A DNA stretch of 64,000 nucleotides from Microbacterium sp. 5K110 (GCF_005774735.1 NZ_VBUM01000005.1:24175-88174), one strand, 5' to 3'. Positions 1 to 10,290 are shown, counted from the stretch's first letter. Translations and numbers: made by a program. Notes: generated by a model not told the origin, from the sequence alone.

Positions 1-67
1 ACGCTGTCAGCGACCCGATCAGCACGGCTCCGACGACGGCGATCCCCGGTGATCGGCGCTGAGTCAT
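1..67 (-). CDS. N-terminus of an exported or membrane protein (partial)
   Basis: Only the first 22 codons lie inside the window, reading leftward off its edge. The start is ATG with a strong purine-rich ribosome binding site (GAGGAAGAGGAACC) just before it. The peptide begins MTQRRSPGIAVVGAVLIGSL: a short basic N-region followed by a hydrophobic stretch, as in a signal peptide or first membrane helix. It is divergent from the amylosucrase gene. The mature part is outside the window, so no function can be given. Confidence 0.55.
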   Translation of the reverse strand, partial: MTQRRSPGIAVVGAVLIGSLTA

Positions 68-150
68 GGTTCCTCTTCCTCGGCACCGCGGGGAGACGGG
101 GCCGTCGTCGATCGTACGGCTCCGCGCGCCGTACGGACCGACTGAGCCCG

Positions 151-2058
151 ATGCGCGAGGCTTTCCCCGTGCCTCACCTCAACGCCGGCTCCGACGACGT
201 GACCGGAATCCTCGCCCAGCTCACCGCGTCGCACGCCGACCGCGAGTTCCTCGCCGGCGTCGAGGTGCACCTCCCCCGACTGCACGACCTCTTCCGCCGC
301 CTCTACGGCGACCGGCCCGACGGCCTCGAGCGCTTGGCATCCGTCGTCGATCTCGCCCGTCGGTCGTGGACCGAACGCCCCGAGGAGCTCAAGGCGGTCG
401 ACCGTGAACGGGCGAGCGCACCCGACTGGTTCGAGGGCGAGGGGATGCTGGGCGGTGTCTGCTATGTCGATCGGTACGCCGGCGGGCTCAGCGGCATCCG
501 GGACTCCATCCCGTACTTCCGCGAGCTCGGGCTGACGTACCTGCACCTCATGCCGCTCTTCGAGAGCCCCGAGGGCAACAGCGACGGCGGCTACGCGGTG
601 TCGAGCTACCGCCGGGTGAACGCGGCTCTCGGCACGATGGAGGAGCTCGCCGAGCTGGCCGGAGAACTCCGTCACGCGGGGATCTCGCTCGTCGTCGACT
701 TCATCTTCAACCACACCAGCAATGAGCACGAGTGGGCCCGCAAGGCCGTCGTCGGCGAGGCGGGGTACGAAGACTTCTACCTCATCTACCCCGACCGCGA
801 AATGCCCGACGCGTACGAGCAGACCACCCGCGAGATCTTCCCCGACGACCACTCCGGCTCGTTCGTGCAGCTGCCCGACGGGCGCTGGATCTGGGCCACG
901 TTCTACCACTTCCAGTGGGACCTCAACTACGCCAACCCCGCGGTGTTCGAGGCCATGGCCGGCGAGATGCTCTTCCTCGCCAATCAGGGCGTCGAGATCC
1001 TGCGCATGGATGCCGTGGCGTTCATCTGGAAGCGCCTGGGCACGGCGTGCGAGTCGCTGCCCGAGGCGCACCTCCTCCTGCAGGCGTTCAACGCGGTGCT
1101 GCGCATGGCGGCGCCGAGCCTGCTGTTCAAGTCGGAGGCGATCGTTCACCCCGACGAGGTGATCTCGTACATCTCACCCGAGGAATGCCAGCTGTCGTAC
1201 AACCCGCTGCAGATGGCGCTGACGTGGGAAGCGCTCGCGACGCGCGACGGGCGACTCCTTCAGCAGGCGCTCGAACGGCGCCACGCGCTCCCCGAGGGGA
1301 CGGCGTGGGTCACCTACGTCCGCAGTCACGACGACATCGGCTGGACGTTCGCCGACGAGGATGCCGCCGAGCTCGGCATCCAGGGGTACCCGCACCGGCG
1401 CTTCCTCAACGACTTCTACGTCGGTCGCGTCGAAGGGTCGTTCTCGCGCGGCGTGCCGTTCCAGGAGAACGCGCGCACCGGCGACGCCCGCATCACCGGA
1501 ACCACGGCGTCCCTCGCGGGGATCGAGGCCGGAGATGCGGGTGGCGAGGACCGCATGATCCTCGCGCACGCCCTGGCCCTGTCCACCGGCGGCATCCCCC
1601 TGCTCTACCTGGGCGACGAGGTCGCGCAGCTCAACGACTACTCGTACCGCGATGATCCCGCCGAGGCCGGCGACAGCCGGTGGGTGCACCGCCCGCACCG
1701 CCCCGAGCAGAACTACGCCGACCGGACGGATGCCACGACAGCCGCCGGCCGCGTCTTCACGCGGCTGACCCGCCTGATCGACGTCCGCCGAGGAACCCCC
1801 GAGCTGGCGGGCAACGAGCTCATCGCCTTCGACGCCCACGTCGACTCGGCCGTGGCGTTCCTTCGCCCCGGTGACGCGGGCGCGGCGGTGCTCGTGCTGG
1901 CGAACGTCGCCGATCACGCGGTCGAGATCGACGCCCTGACCCTGTCGGGCCTCGAACCGGATGCCGTCGACCTCATTGCCGGACGGCCCGTCGCGCTGGC
2001 CGGCGGGCTGACGCTCCCCGCGCACGGGGTGTTGTGGTTGCGGGTGGGAATGCGCTGA
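151..2058 (+). CDS. Amylosucrase-like GH13 alpha-glucan enzyme
   Basis: This 635-residue GH13 (alpha-amylase superfamily) enzyme most resembles amylosucrase, which transfers glucose from sucrose onto glucan. The (beta/alpha)8 barrel signatures are visible: the NDGGYAVSSYRRVNP-like strand, the DFIFNHTS motif, a nucleophile Asp near residue 287 (ILRMDAVAF), an acid/base Glu near 329 (FKSEAIV) and the transition-state pair in RSHDDIGW. The length matches the family, about 630-650. I chose the ATG at 151 because the family begins near there; a longer in-frame start at 49 only adds low-complexity residues. No good Shine-Dalgarno precedes 151, so a leaderless message is possible. Sucrose hydrolase or a trehalose-type transferase remain alternatives. 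Confidence 0.85.
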   Translation: MREAFPVPHLNAGSDDVTGILAQLTASHADREFLAGVEVHLPRLHDLFRRLYGDRPDGLERLASVVDLARRSWTERPEELKAVDRERASAPDWFEGEGMLGGVCYVDRYAGGLSGIRDSIPYFRELGLTYLHLMPLFESPEGNSDGGYAVSSYRRVNAALGTMEELAELAGELRHAGISLVVDFIFNHTSNEHEWARKAVVGEAGYEDFYLIYPDREMPDAYEQTTREIFPDDHSGSFVQLPDGRWIWATFYHFQWDLNYANPAVFEAMAGEMLFLANQGVEILRMDAVAFIWKRLGTACESLPEAHLLLQAFNAVLRMAAPSLLFKSEAIVHPDEVISYISPEECQLSYNPLQMALTWEALATRDGRLLQQALERRHALPEGTAWVTYVRSHDDIGWTFADEDAAELGIQGYPHRRFLNDFYVGRVEGSFSRGVPFQENARTGDARITGTTASLAGIEAGDAGGEDRMILAHALALSTGGIPLLYLGDEVAQLNDYSYRDDPAEAGDSRWVHRPHRPEQNYADRTDATTAAGRVFTRLTRLIDVRRGTPELAGNELIAFDAHVDSAVAFLRPGDAGAAVLVLANVADHAVEIDALTLSGLEPDAVDLIAGRPVALAGGLTLPAHGVLWLRVGMR

Positions 2059-2082
2059 TCCACCAGGATCACTCGCCCGAAG

Positions 2083-2155
2083 TGCCGGCTACAGGACTTG
2101 AACCTGCAACCCCCGTATTACAAGTACGGTGCGCTACCAATTGCGCCAAGCCGGC
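2083..2155 (-). tRNA. tRNA-Thr (anticodon TGT)
   Basis: A full cloverleaf folds on the minus strand in 73 bases: a 7-bp acceptor GCCGGCT/AGCCGGC, a D stem GCGC/GCGC, an anticodon stem CCGTA/TACGG with loop CTTGTAA, and a T arm GCAGG-TTCAAGT-CCTGT. The anticodon TGT reads ACA. The discriminator base is A, and the CCA tail is not encoded. Confidence 0.95.
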
Positions 2156-2198
2156 GGGACCGCCAGTCTATCGACGCTCGGGGCGTCGTTCGGAGCGG

Positions 2199-3152
2199 TC
2201 AGCCCGCGGGTGTCGCGGTCGGCGTCGGGGTGGGCGTAGCCGTGGAGTAGTAGGCGTTGCTGTCGACGGTGAGCACGAACTGGGCGAACTCCTTGGGGTC
2301 GTCCATTCGTCCCACGTAAGGGGTGCCGTTGACCAGCACGGTCGGAGTCGCGGTGAGCGCCTGACCCTTGGTGTCGGGCAGCCCCTTGATCGCGCGGTCG
2401 GTGGCCGCCTTCGCCCACGACGTGAACGTCTCGTCCTCGATGCACGAGCGCACCGTGTCGGGGTCGCCGACGCCGGCGCCCTGCGCCATGTCGGCGAGCT
2501 TCTCGTCGCTGTAGCCGTCGGAGTCCACCGCGGGCTGGTTCACGAGCAGTTCGTGGTTGAACACGAAGAACTTGTCGGACGCGTGAGTCGCGACACAGGC
2601 GGCGGCACCGGCGGCGCGGAGGCTGTACTTCGTGCCGTTCGACTTCGAGGTGAGCATCGCCACCGGGTAGTACGTCAGGGATGCGGCATCCTGCGACACC
2701 CACTTGGAGAGCTGCTCGGCGTTGGCCAGCTGGAACTCGCGCGCCTCGGTGGAGAGGTAGTCGACGTACACGCGGATGTCGACGGGAGCCGCCGTCGTCG
2801 TGGGCGCCGGCGTGGGGGTCGCGGTGGGAGTGGCCTCGGCGGCCATGGCGGAGGCGTTGCCGTCGACGGTCTGGTCGGCCAGCGGGTCGGCGATGCCGGT
2901 CGCGGCGGTGACGACGAAACCGTCGTTGGAGGCGGCATCCGGGAGCGCCTGCGACCGCGTGTCCCGCGACGACAGGGCGTAGCCGACGCCCGCGGCACCG
3001 ACCGCGACGACCGCGACCGCTCCGATCGCCACCAGCGATCGGCGGACGATGCGCGCCCGCGTTTGCCGGGCCTTCACCTGCTGCGCCTTCTCGCGCACAG
3101 CCTCACGGCGAGCGCTTTCGGCGGGCAGATTCGGCGTCTGGTCGTTGGACAT
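2199..3152 (-). CDS. DsbA-like thioredoxin-fold exported protein lacking CXXC
   Basis: This 317-residue protein has a cytoplasmic N-tail rich in charged residues, one membrane segment near residues 35-55 (VAVVAVGAAGVGYAL), a Thr/Pro-rich linker, and a DsbA-family thioredoxin domain ending in the cis-Pro region TPTVLVNGTPYVG. The active-site position that normally reads CPxC is YLSTEAREF here, so the redox Cys pair is missing. Two other cysteines (AACVATHA and RSCIEDE) remain. The C-terminus is a TPTPTPTATPAG-type repeat. The start at 3152 has an AGAGG ribosome site. It probably acts outside the membrane in protein folding or binding rather than disulfide exchange; that role is inference. Confidence 0.75.
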   Translation of the reverse strand: MSNDQTPNLPAESARREAVREKAQQVKARQTRARIVRRSLVAIGAVAVVAVGAAGVGYALSSRDTRSQALPDAASNDGFVVTAATGIADPLADQTVDGNASAMAAEATPTATPTPAPTTTAAPVDIRVYVDYLSTEAREFQLANAEQLSKWVSQDAASLTYYPVAMLTSKSNGTKYSLRAAGAAACVATHASDKFFVFNHELLVNQPAVDSDGYSDEKLADMAQGAGVGDPDTVRSCIEDETFTSWAKAATDRAIKGLPDTKGQALTATPTVLVNGTPYVGRMDDPKEFAQFVLTVDSNAYYSTATPTPTPTATPAG

Positions 3153-3331
3153 GGGACCTCTCGGGCGCGGACGGAAACCGCTGACGATGATGGGAACGCA
3201 CGGGTAGGCGAACGAGCACCGATGGTAGTAAGCCTGGCTGAGAAATGCCCAGACGCATGGCATACTGACCCTGCGCCCAACGTCGTGCGCGCTCGGGGTC
3301 GCCCCCGTTCATTCCATTCACTACGGATCGT

Positions 3332-3349
3332 CCGGCACGTACCTGCCGG
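3332..3349 (+). promoter_or_regulatory. Leader hairpin before the sugar-importer ATPase
   Basis: CCGGCA (3332-3337) and TGCCGG (3344-3349) form a 6-bp stem with a 6-base loop. It ends just before the GAAGGAGAAG ribosome site of the downstream ATPase gene. The position suggests translational control, as proposed for msiK leaders in actinobacteria, but only the hairpin is visible. Confidence 0.25.
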
Positions 3350-3365
3350 TGAAGGAGAAGAAGAA

Positions 3366-4469
<1,104 letters not shown>

Positions 4470-4483
4470 TCCAACGCACCGTC

Positions 4484-4528
4484 GCGGCGCGGGGAGTCTT
4501 CGACGACTCCCCGCGCCGCACCCGTTTT
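4484..4528 (+). terminator. Rho-independent terminator after the sugar ATPase gene
   Basis: A perfect 15-bp stem (4484-4498 with 4505-4519) has a 6-base loop and is followed by CCCGTTTT. It separates the ATPase gene from the DUF4032 gene. Confidence 0.85.
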
Positions 4529-4540
4529 CCCGGAGGAACC

Positions 4541-5863
4541 GTGGCCGAATCCCTCAGCATCACCGCCAGCACCGTAGACCCGGGGCTTCTGCAACTGCCG
4601 TGGTCGACCGGTCTCGCCGAGTGGCCGAGCTCGCACATCGTGGCCCTCCCCAAGGGCATCTCCCGCCACCTCGTGCGTTTCGCGAACCTGTCCGGACGCG
4701 TGGTCGCCATCAAAGAGACCACCGAAGAGATGGCGCGTCGCGAGTACGACATGCTCGGCAACCTCGACCGTCTGGACGCCCCGTGCGTCGACCGCGTCGC
4801 CGTGATCGCGGGACGCACGGATGCCTCGGGCCGCCCCTTGCCCGCGGCCCTGGTCACCGCCCACTTGCGCTTCTCGCTCCCCTATCGCGCACTGTTCACC
4901 CAGGTGCTGCGTCCGCACACGGCCACGCGCCTGGTCGACGCGCTGGCAGTGCTCCTCGTGCGCCTGCACAACGTGGGGTTCTACTGGGGCGACGTGTCGC
5001 TGTCCAACACCCTTTTCCGTCGCGATGCGGGCGAGTTCGCCGCCTACCTCGTGGATGCCGAGACCGGTGAGCTGCACGGCAACCGTCTGACCCCGGGGCA
5101 GCGCGCGCACGACCTCGACATCGCGCGCACCAACATCGCCGGCGAGATCATGGACCTCGAGGCCGGTGGACGCCTCGAGGGCGGGGTGGATGCCGTGGCG
5201 ATCGCCGACGGCCTGGTGTCGTCGTACCACTCGCTGTGGGGCGCCCTCACCGACAAGGAGACGTTCGGCGTCGACGAGTCGTGGCGCATCACCGAGCGGG
5301 TGCACCGCTTGAACGCCCTGGGATTCGACATCGGTGAGATGTCGATCCAGACCACCGGCGACGGAACGCGCGTCTCCATCCAGCCCAAGGTCGTCGACGC
5401 CGGCCATCACCAGCGTCGCCTGCTCCGTCTGACCGGACTCGACGTGGAGGAGAACCAGGCCCGCCGTCTGCTGAACGACCTCGACGAATTCCGCGCGCGC
5501 GTGTCCCGCCTCGGCGCCGACGAGGAGATGGTCGCGCACGAGTGGCTGACGCGCGTGTTCGAACCCATCGTCATGGCGATCCCCTTCGACCTCCGCGCCA
5601 AGCTCGAACCCGCCGAGGTCTTCCACCAGGTGCTCGAACACCGCTGGTACATGTCGCAAGCGCGCGGCCGGTCCGTCCCCCTGGCCGAGGTCGTCACCTC
5701 GTACATCGACGATGTGCTCAGCCACCGCCGCGACGAGGCGACGGTCATGGGCCCGCCGACCGACACGATGTCGCTCGCGACGATCTCGGATGCCGCGGCC
5801 CCGGCGACGGGAGAAGTGCCCACGACCGACACCGACGTCGTCGACTGGCGCGACCTGGTCTGA
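4541..5863 (+). CDS. DUF4032 protein with a kinase-like fold
   Basis: This 440-residue protein starts at GTG 4541 behind GGAGGAACC. The N-terminal half has kinase-like features: a VAIK lysine (K58), a catalytic-loop-like WGDVSLSNTLF (D151, N156) and a metal-binding-like LVDAETGE (D172). These resemble lipopolysaccharide-kinase/RIO-type small-molecule kinases. The C-terminal half matches the DUF4032 family as I know it, whose function is not established. It lies just after the sugar-importer ATPase but behind a terminator, so co-transcription is doubtful. Phosphorylation of a small molecule is inference from the motifs. Confidence 0.75.
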   Translation: MAESLSITASTVDPGLLQLPWSTGLAEWPSSHIVALPKGISRHLVRFANLSGRVVAIKETTEEMARREYDMLGNLDRLDAPCVDRVAVIAGRTDASGRPLPAALVTAHLRFSLPYRALFTQVLRPHTATRLVDALAVLLVRLHNVGFYWGDVSLSNTLFRRDAGEFAAYLVDAETGELHGNRLTPGQRAHDLDIARTNIAGEIMDLEAGGRLEGGVDAVAIADGLVSSYHSLWGALTDKETFGVDESWRITERVHRLNALGFDIGEMSIQTTGDGTRVSIQPKVVDAGHHQRRLLRLTGLDVEENQARRLLNDLDEFRARVSRLGADEEMVAHEWLTRVFEPIVMAIPFDLRAKLEPAEVFHQVLEHRWYMSQARGRSVPLAEVVTSYIDDVLSHRRDEATVMGPPTDTMSLATISDAAAPATGEVPTTDTDVVDWRDLV

Positions 5864-5870
5864 ACGAACG

Positions 5871-5910
5871 ACGAAGGCGCCGCCCCGGAACCCGGAAGCG
5901 GCGCCTTCGT
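5871..5910. terminator. Bidirectional terminator hairpin
   Basis: A perfect 13-bp stem (5871-5883 with 5898-5910) sits between the convergent DUF4032 and oxidoreductase genes and can serve both strands. Confidence 0.75.
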
Positions 5911-5918
5911 GCGTGGTG

Positions 5919-6560
5919 TCAGTAGCCGACGGCGAAGTTGTCGCGCGAGTGGCGCGGGTTCTCGATCTCGTCGAGCACGGCGACGGCGAAATCGGCGCCC
6001 GAGATGAACGAGTCGCCCTGGTCGTCGACGACGAGCACGTGCCCGCCGTCGCGGTAGGAGCCGGTGCGCTCGCCCGGCGCCCAGGCGCCGAACCCACCGG
6101 CGGGGTGCACGTAGAACCAGTCGCGGCCCGAGGTGTCGGCCTGCAGGTCCTCGAGGATGCCGATGGCTTCCCGCGCCTCGGGCTTGTACTCCTCGGTGAA
6201 GCCCTCGGTGTCGATCACGCGCGGCCCGCCCTCGGCGACGAGCGATCCGCCCGCACCGCCGACGACTCCCAGTCGCACGTTCTCGGGCAGGACGGATGCC
6301 AGGTCGGCGATCGCGGGACGGAGCTGTCCGAGCATGTCGCCGCGCGGAGCCACGGCCGACACCACGACGTCGACACCCTCGAGCTCGGCGACCAGACCGG
6401 GGATGTCCAGGACGGTGCCCTCGATGTAGGTGGCCCCCTCCACGCGCTCCGCGGGCACCGAGCGGGCGACCGAGACGACGGTGTGGCCGCGCTGGACGGC
6501 TTCGGCGACGATGTGGCTACCGGCGTAGCCGGTTCCTCCGATGACGGCGATACGGGGCAC
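5919..6560 (-). CDS. NAD(P)H-binding oxidoreductase (atypical SDR)
   Basis: This 213-residue protein has an N-terminal dinucleotide-binding motif (IGGTGYAGS, residues 7-15) and the NAD(P)-binding Rossmann layout of the YwnB/YhfK-type atypical short-chain dehydrogenases. No classic YxxxK is evident. The start is GTG at 6560 behind GGAGGAGAGGAAC. The substrate is unknown; relatives are annotated as NAD(P)-dependent epimerase-like or flavin/biliverdin reductase-like. It is transcribed alone, converging on the DUF4032 gene. Confidence 0.75.
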   Translation of the reverse strand: MPRIAVIGGTGYAGSHIVAEAVQRGHTVVSVARSVPAERVEGATYIEGTVLDIPGLVAELEGVDVVVSAVAPRGDMLGQLRPAIADLASVLPENVRLGVVGGAGGSLVAEGGPRVIDTEGFTEEYKPEAREAIGILEDLQADTSGRDWFYVHPAGGFGAWAPGERTGSYRDGGHVLVVDDQGDSFISGADFAVAVLDEIENPRHSRDNFAVGY

Positions 6561-6662
6561 GGGCGTTCCTCTCCTCCGGTCCGCGGACGGTCGCGGACGT
6601 ATCCTCCCAGCGTGCCGGTTCCCCGCACCGTTGCGAAACGGTGCGTCCAGATCCGGGGTGAT

Positions 6663-8012
6663 TCATAGCAGGATCTGCAGCGGATTCTCGATCCTCGCAA
6701 CGAACGCCGCGAGCCACTGCGCCGCCAGCGCGCCGTCCAGGACGCGGTGGTCGGCCGACAGCGTCACCGACATCACCGTCGCGGCGGTGAGCGAGCCGTC
6801 GGCATCGACGACCGGCCGCCGGGTCGCGGCACCCACGGCGAGGATGCCGGCGTGCGGCGGGTTGATGATCGCCGAGAACGACGTCGTGCCGTACATCCCG
6901 AGGTTCGACACCGCGAACGAGCCGCCCTCGAGCTCGTTCTGCTTCAGACGCCCCTCCCGCGCCCGCTCGGCGAGATCGCGGACGGTGGTGGCGAGCTCGC
7001 CGATCGAGAGACGATCGGCCTGCCGCACCACGGGGGTGAGCAGCCCGCCGGGAACCGAGACGGCCACGGCGATGTCAGCGTTCGCGAAGCGCCGGGTGGC
7101 ATCCGCAGTCCAGATGGCGTTCGCCTCGGGAACGTCCCGCATCGCGCCGGCGACCGCCTTGACGACGAGGTCGTTGACGGAGATGCGCTGCTCGCGCCCC
7201 TCGTTGATCCGCGCGCGCAGTTCCAGCAGGGCATCGACGCGGCAGTCGGCCTGCAGGTAGAAGTGCGGGACGGTCGCCTTGGACTCGGTGAGCCGTCGGG
7301 CGATCGCGCGGCGCATACCGGTGTGCGGCACGTCCTCGTACGCGGCACCGGCCGGGACGGGAGCAGTCGGAGCGGGTGCGGCCTCGGCGGGCGCGACCGG
7401 AGCCGGGGCGACGGTGGGCGTCTCGGCATCCGGATGCCGCTCGTCGCGCGCTTGCGTCCACGCGTCCAGGTCGCGGCGGACGACGCGGCCGCGCGGCCCC
7501 GACCCGGGAACGTCCGCGAGGTCGACCCCGCGCTCGCGCGCGAGACGCCGCACCAGGGGCGAGGCGAAGAGGCGCTGCTCCGCGTCCGCGTCCGCAGGCG
7601 CGGAAGCGGGCCCGGTCACCGCAGCGGCGGGCGCGTCCGCGTCCGCAGGCGCGGCAGCGGGTCCGGCCACCGCGGCGGCGGCGTCCGCGGCCTCCTCGGG
7701 AGCGGCGGCGATCGCGGCCTCCTGTGCCCCGGAGCCTCCGCCGGCGGAGGCGAGCGCCGACTCGAGGCTCTCCCCCTCTTCGGCGAGGACCGCGATCGGC
7801 ACGCCGACGGCGGCGGCATCCCCGGCGGGGAGCAGGATGCCGGCGAGGACGCCGGCGCGTTCGGCTTCGTACTCGACGACGGCCTTCTCGGTCTCGATCT
7901 CGACGATCGCCTGCCCCGCCTTCACGGGGCTGCCGACCTCGACCAGCCAGCTCTGGATGGCGGCTTCTGCCGCTCCCGTGGCGATCTCGGGCATCCGCAC
8001 GACGACGGCCAT
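6663..8012 (-). CDS. 2-oxoacid dehydrogenase E2 (dihydrolipoyl acyltransferase)
   Basis: The 449-residue E2 subunit of a 2-oxoacid dehydrogenase complex transfers an acyl group from lipoate to CoA. In order it shows one lipoyl domain with the modified Lys in ETEKAVVE (near residue 44), an Ala/Pro linker containing direct repeats of an AAxGPAxAPADADA-type unit, a peripheral subunit-binding domain (SPLVRRLARERGVD), a second linker, and the catalytic domain with DHRVLDGA near the C-terminus. The ATG at 8012 overlaps the E1 stop as TGATG, so the two are translationally coupled. No E3 lies nearby; the cell's shared dihydrolipoamide dehydrogenase is presumably used. Branched-chain, pyruvate or acetoin-type substrates cannot be separated by eye. 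Confidence 0.88.
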   Translation of the reverse strand: MAVVVRMPEIATGAAEAAIQSWLVEVGSPVKAGQAIVEIETEKAVVEYEAERAGVLAGILLPAGDAAAVGVPIAVLAEEGESLESALASAGGGSGAQEAAIAAAPEEAADAAAAVAGPAAAPADADAPAAAVTGPASAPADADAEQRLFASPLVRRLARERGVDLADVPGSGPRGRVVRRDLDAWTQARDERHPDAETPTVAPAPVAPAEAAPAPTAPVPAGAAYEDVPHTGMRRAIARRLTESKATVPHFYLQADCRVDALLELRARINEGREQRISVNDLVVKAVAGAMRDVPEANAIWTADATRRFANADIAVAVSVPGGLLTPVVRQADRLSIGELATTVRDLAERAREGRLKQNELEGGSFAVSNLGMYGTTSFSAIINPPHAGILAVGAATRRPVVDADGSLTAATVMSVTLSADHRVLDGALAAQWLAAFVARIENPLQILL

Positions 8013-10201
8013 CAGTTCATCCCTCCCGCGGCGCGCACGCGCTCCAGTCCCGCGACGACCTCTTCGGTGCGGGCGATGGCCGCCCGCTCGAGGACCTTCG
8101 AGATGCTCGGACTCGCCTCGCCGCCCGTGACGCGCTCGACCGGCTGGTCCAGCCAGTCGAAGAACCGGCGCTGGATCTCGTCCGCGAGCCAGCCCCCGTA
8201 GGACGGACCGCGTGAGCCCTGTTCGACGATGAGGACAGCGTTGGTCTTGCGGATGCTCTCGCCGATGGTGTCCCAGTCCAGCGAGGCCCGGTCCAACCAC
8301 CGCAGGTCGATCACCTCGGCATCCGTCCCGGTCTGCTCGACGGCTTCGAGGGTGTGTCCGACCATCGACAGGTAGGTCAGCACCGTGACGTCGTCGCCCT
8401 CGCGGCGGATCGCGGCGCTGCCCGGCGGGATGACGTAGTCGAGGTCGGTGTCGGGCACGCGGTCGGGCGTGCCGTACAGGTCGACGTGCTCGATGACCAG
8501 CACGGGGTCCTCGAGCGCCAGGGCGGCGTTCATGAGACCGACGTAGTCCGCCGCGTTCGAGGCGGCCACGATGCGCCAGCCCGCCTGGGTGGCGAAGATG
8601 CCCGCCGGATCCATGAGGTGCTGCGAGCCGTACCCCGAACCCATGGCGATCTTCGTGCGCAGCACGAGCGGCACGGTGTTGTTGTCGCCGAACATGTGCC
8701 GGGCCTTGCCGACCTGGTTGAACACCTGGTCGGCGGCCACCCACATGAAGTCGGGGTACATGAACTCCACGACGGGGCGGAAGCGCCCGTCCATCGCCAT
8801 GCCGCCCGCCGCACCGAAGAAGCCGTTCTCGCTGATGGGGGTGCCGATGACGCGCTCCGGGCCGTACTTCTCGACCAGGCCCTTGGTCGCGCCGTTGGTT
8901 CCGCCGCCCAGGCGATGCACGTCCTCACCGAGCACGACGATGCGCGGGTCGGTCTCCATGCGCCGGTCCATGGTCTGCGCGACGGCGTCGACGAACTTCA
9001 CGTCGCGCCACGGGCCGGTCCACCGCGCCGGTTCCGCGGCCGAGAGCGCGGCCAGTTCGGACGCGTCGCCCCGGATGCCGGTGTCGACGACGGCCGGGTC
9101 GGGCCACAGCTCGGGACGGATGCGACGACGTCCGGGGCGCTCGGGGTCGGGCTCCACGACGGCCGCGACCGATGTCGCGACGGCGGCGACGGCCTGCGCG
9201 CGCACGGCCTGCGCCTCGGCGTCGTCGAGGAGCCCGAGGCGGCGCATCTCGGAGGCCATCCGCTCGAGCGGATCGCGCGCCCGCCACTGCCCCTCTTCGT
9301 CCTTGGTCCGGTAGCCGAACGCGCTTCCCGGGTACGGGCCGTTCTGGTGGAAGAAGCGATAGACCTCGGCCTCGACGATCGCGGGACCGTCGCCGGCCCG
9401 CATCCGCTCGAGCGCCTCGCCCATCGCGAGGTGCACCGCGAGCGGGTCCATGCCGTCGACCCGCCAGGCGGGGATCGAGAAGCCCTGACCGCGCACCGAG
9501 AAGCGGGTGTCGGCGCTCGCCTCGTCAGCGCGGGTCGACACCGCGTAGAGGTTGTTCTCGATGAAGAACGCCACCGGCAGCTTCCACGTCGACGCGAGAT
9601 TCATCGACTCCAGGACCGAGCCGATCTGGCTGGACCCGTCACCGAAGTAGTTGATCGAGACGTCCGAGGTGCCGGCGTGCTTCTGCGCCCACGCGTGACC
9701 GGTGGCCAGCGGCGCCCCGCCGCCGACGATCGCGTTCGTGCCCAGTGCTCCGGCCTCGAGCCACTGCAGGTGCATGGATCCGCCGCGGCCACCGGAGAAG
9801 CCTGACGCCAGGCCCAGGATCTCGGACAGCGTCCGGTCGAGGAGCGTCTGCACGTCGGGGGTGACGAGGGCGTTCGGGTCCAGCACGCCGCCCGAGGCGT
9901 ACTCGAGCGTCTTGGCGAGGAACTGGTGGTGCCCGCGGTGGGAGCCGTTGACGGCGTCGGTGGCCCGCAACCCGACGATGGACCCAACGGCGCCGCCCTC
10001 CTGGCCGATGCTGGAGTGCGCGGGACCGTGGACGAGACCCGCGCCCGCGAGGTCGAGCACCGCCTCCTCGAAGGCCCGGATGAGATGCAGCTGACCGAGC
10101 ATCGTCCCGAGCAGTTCCGGGTCGGCGGCCTTCCAGTCCGCGGCGGTCGTCTCCAGCTGCACCCACTCGACACCGGTGTTCAGCCGTTTCCGCTTGGCCA
10201 T
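8012..10201 (-). CDS. 2-oxoacid dehydrogenase E1, fused alpha and beta subunits
   Basis: This 729-residue protein joins both E1 chains. Residues up to about 370 are the alpha part, with RAFEEAV, GSHRGHHQFLA and the TPP motif GDGSSQIGS...ENN. From about 400 comes the beta part, with VLGEDVHRLGGGTNG, GTPISENGFFGAAGGMA and the DPVLVIEH strand. It decarboxylates a 2-oxoacid and acylates the lipoyl group of E2, encoded just downstream. I chose the ATG at 10201, which has a GAGGAG site 5 bases upstream, over the GTG 12 bases earlier. Most homologous complexes have separate alpha and beta genes. It is divergent from the VOC-GntR pair. Confidence 0.88.
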   Translation of the reverse strand: MAKRKRLNTGVEWVQLETTAADWKAADPELLGTMLGQLHLIRAFEEAVLDLAGAGLVHGPAHSSIGQEGGAVGSIVGLRATDAVNGSHRGHHQFLAKTLEYASGGVLDPNALVTPDVQTLLDRTLSEILGLASGFSGGRGGSMHLQWLEAGALGTNAIVGGGAPLATGHAWAQKHAGTSDVSINYFGDGSSQIGSVLESMNLASTWKLPVAFFIENNLYAVSTRADEASADTRFSVRGQGFSIPAWRVDGMDPLAVHLAMGEALERMRAGDGPAIVEAEVYRFFHQNGPYPGSAFGYRTKDEEGQWRARDPLERMASEMRRLGLLDDAEAQAVRAQAVAAVATSVAAVVEPDPERPGRRRIRPELWPDPAVVDTGIRGDASELAALSAAEPARWTGPWRDVKFVDAVAQTMDRRMETDPRIVVLGEDVHRLGGGTNGATKGLVEKYGPERVIGTPISENGFFGAAGGMAMDGRFRPVVEFMYPDFMWVAADQVFNQVGKARHMFGDNNTVPLVLRTKIAMGSGYGSQHLMDPAGIFATQAGWRIVAASNAADYVGLMNAALALEDPVLVIEHVDLYGTPDRVPDTDLDYVIPPGSAAIRREGDDVTVLTYLSMVGHTLEAVEQTGTDAEVIDLRWLDRASLDWDTIGESIRKTNAVLIVEQGSRGPSYGGWLADEIQRRFFDWLDQPVERVTGGEASPSISKVLERAAIARTEEVVAGLERVRAAGGMN

Positions 10202-10275
10202 GTCGCTCCTCACGCGTCGTTGCGTCTACCTATACAGGATGTTCATCATCACTGTACGATCGGATTGTCTCCAAT

Positions 10276-10290
10276 ACAAGGCATCCTTGT
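10276..10290. promoter_or_regulatory. Palindrome in the E1/VOC divergent region, candidate GntR operator
   Basis: ACAAGGCATCCTTGT is a perfect 6+3+6 inverted repeat in the 149-base divergent intergenic region. A second, looser pair TACAG (10233-10237)/CTGTA (10252-10256) lies on the E1 side. The GntR gene two genes away makes autoregulation and control of E1-E2 plausible. No binding is shown. Confidence 0.35.
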
